Shown piece by piece: positions 63,820 to 64,000 of a stretch of DNA of 64,000 nucleotides. Origin of the DNA: Pseudomonas sp. CROZ-RG-20F-R04-15 (GTDB lineage: Bacteria > Pseudomonadota > Gammaproteobacteria > Pseudomonadales > Pseudomonadaceae). Below the pieces are notes generated by a model, which worked only from the letters and a program-made list of their open reading frames with translations, was not told the DNA's origin and searched no databases. The translations under genes and the position numbers were made by a program. Positions within the stretch are counted from its first letter, which is position 1, and every line of letters begins with the position of its first letter. The stretch covers positions 1-64,000 of the forward strand of contig NZ_JAKNQL010000019.1 of assembly GCF_022662375.1 (NCBI RefSeq), read 5' to 3'.

Positions 63820-64000
63820 ATGTCTAAATATGCAGTGGCAAATCAATGGGGCGGTAGTTCGGCGCCTTGGCATCCGGGTGGAACCTGGGTGCTGGGCGGG
63901 CGGGACAACCAGAATGTCGTCGCTATCGACATCAAGTCAGGCGACGACGGCAAAACATTCACCGGCACCATGACGTACGCCGGCGAGGGTCCCATTGGCT
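63820..64000 (+). CDS. OAA-family high-mannose-binding lectin (5' part, cut by window end)
   Basis: The first 60 codons read MSKYAVANQWGGSSAPWHPG, then GTWVLGGRDNQNVVAIDIKS and GDDGKTFTGTMTYAGEGPIG. This is the repeat unit of the Oscillatoria agardhii agglutinin (OAA) family, which includes lectins from P. fluorescens and Myxococcus that bind branched oligomannose and block HIV entry. CAAGGAG (63804-63810) lies 9 bases before the ATG at 63820; an ATG at 63811 is too close to it. The family has two or more such repeats; the rest lies outside the window. No signal peptide is present. The 220 bases upstream show no clear promoter. Confidence 0.9.
   Translation, partial: MSKYAVANQWGGSSAPWHPGGTWVLGGRDNQNVVAIDIKSGDDGKTFTGTMTYAGEGPIG

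Noticed and set aside
63643..63873. 76-codon minus-strand frame upstream of and over the lectin start
   Set aside because: It overlaps the lectin start antisense and has no supporting signal.

Overview
The window is a chromosomal segment of a Pseudomonas, most likely from the P. fluorescens group. The DNA is GC-rich. Gene content and order closely follow the P. aeruginosa PAO1 block that I recall as running from rlmJ and msrA (about PA5019) down to serB (about PA4960), with local insertions and replacements. Intergenic gaps carry repeat families typical of P. fluorescens-type genomes: paired REP sequences built on GTGGGAGCGAGC..GCTCGCG, elements ending in GATCGTTCCCACGC, and a longer element with CCCTCTCCC-type ends. 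I see no tRNA, rRNA, CRISPR array, insertion sequence or prophage.

Layout. 1-11.3 kb: rlmJ (+), then msrA, a DipA-type c-di-GMP phosphodiesterase, a PhoD-like metallophosphatase, and aceE-aceF, all on the minus strand. Two perfect GntR-type dyads lie just upstream of aceE. 11.7-14.6 kb: glnE. 14.9-21.9 kb: the LPS inner-core operon waaF-waaC-waaG-waaP followed by three more kinase-fold genes, all touching or overlapping. 22.0-35.7 kb: the outer-core and lipid A region, with a small lipoprotein, a carbamoyltransferase, a GT2 transferase, a GT-C-type membrane glycosyltransferase sitting where PAO1 has the O-antigen ligase, a kinase-like toluene-tolerance protein, msbA, mig-14-like, dnpA-like, hldE, and three glycosyltransferase-like genes, two of them poorly characterised. 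35.7-38.7 kb: a minus-strand three-gene run (FAD oxidoreductase, aldo/keto reductase, unknown). 38.9-41.5 kb: a divergent SMR transporter/LysR pair, then waaA. 41.6-46.8 kb: tolC-like on the minus strand, then a TPP riboswitch, thiC and the HMP transporter cytX. 46.8-57.7 kb: an RsiV-like lipoprotein, nudF-yqiB-cpdA-yqiA-parE (the same neighbours as in E. coli), a tandem pair of phytase-esterase-like exported proteins, a retropepsin-like membrane protease and parC. 57.9-64 kb: a PqiC-like lipoprotein, a Smp/AhpA-like membrane protein divergent from serB, a PilZ-like protein, and the start of an OAA-family lectin cut by the window edge.

How the genes work together. Roughly 20 kb builds and exports lipid A-core. 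WaaA adds Kdo, HldE makes the ADP-heptose precursor, and WaaF, WaaC and WaaG extend the core. WaaP and its kinase relatives phosphorylate it, a carbamoyltransferase and several glycosyltransferases decorate it, and MsbA flips it. The thiamine module (riboswitch, ThiC, CytX) and the topoisomerase IV neighbourhood (parE, parC) are typical housekeeping blocks.

Most worth following up: the mannan-binding lectin start at the right edge; the ~190-bp repeat element with a conserved core (two complete copies and one partial); the paired GntR operators at aceEF, 52 bp apart; the GT-C protein in the waaL slot; the Smp protein carrying a degenerate cyclase-like domain; and the phytase-like duplication with an AT-rich second copy. 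Several starts are best placed at TTG or GTG codons with a good Shine-Dalgarno sequence, and these are noted gene by gene.
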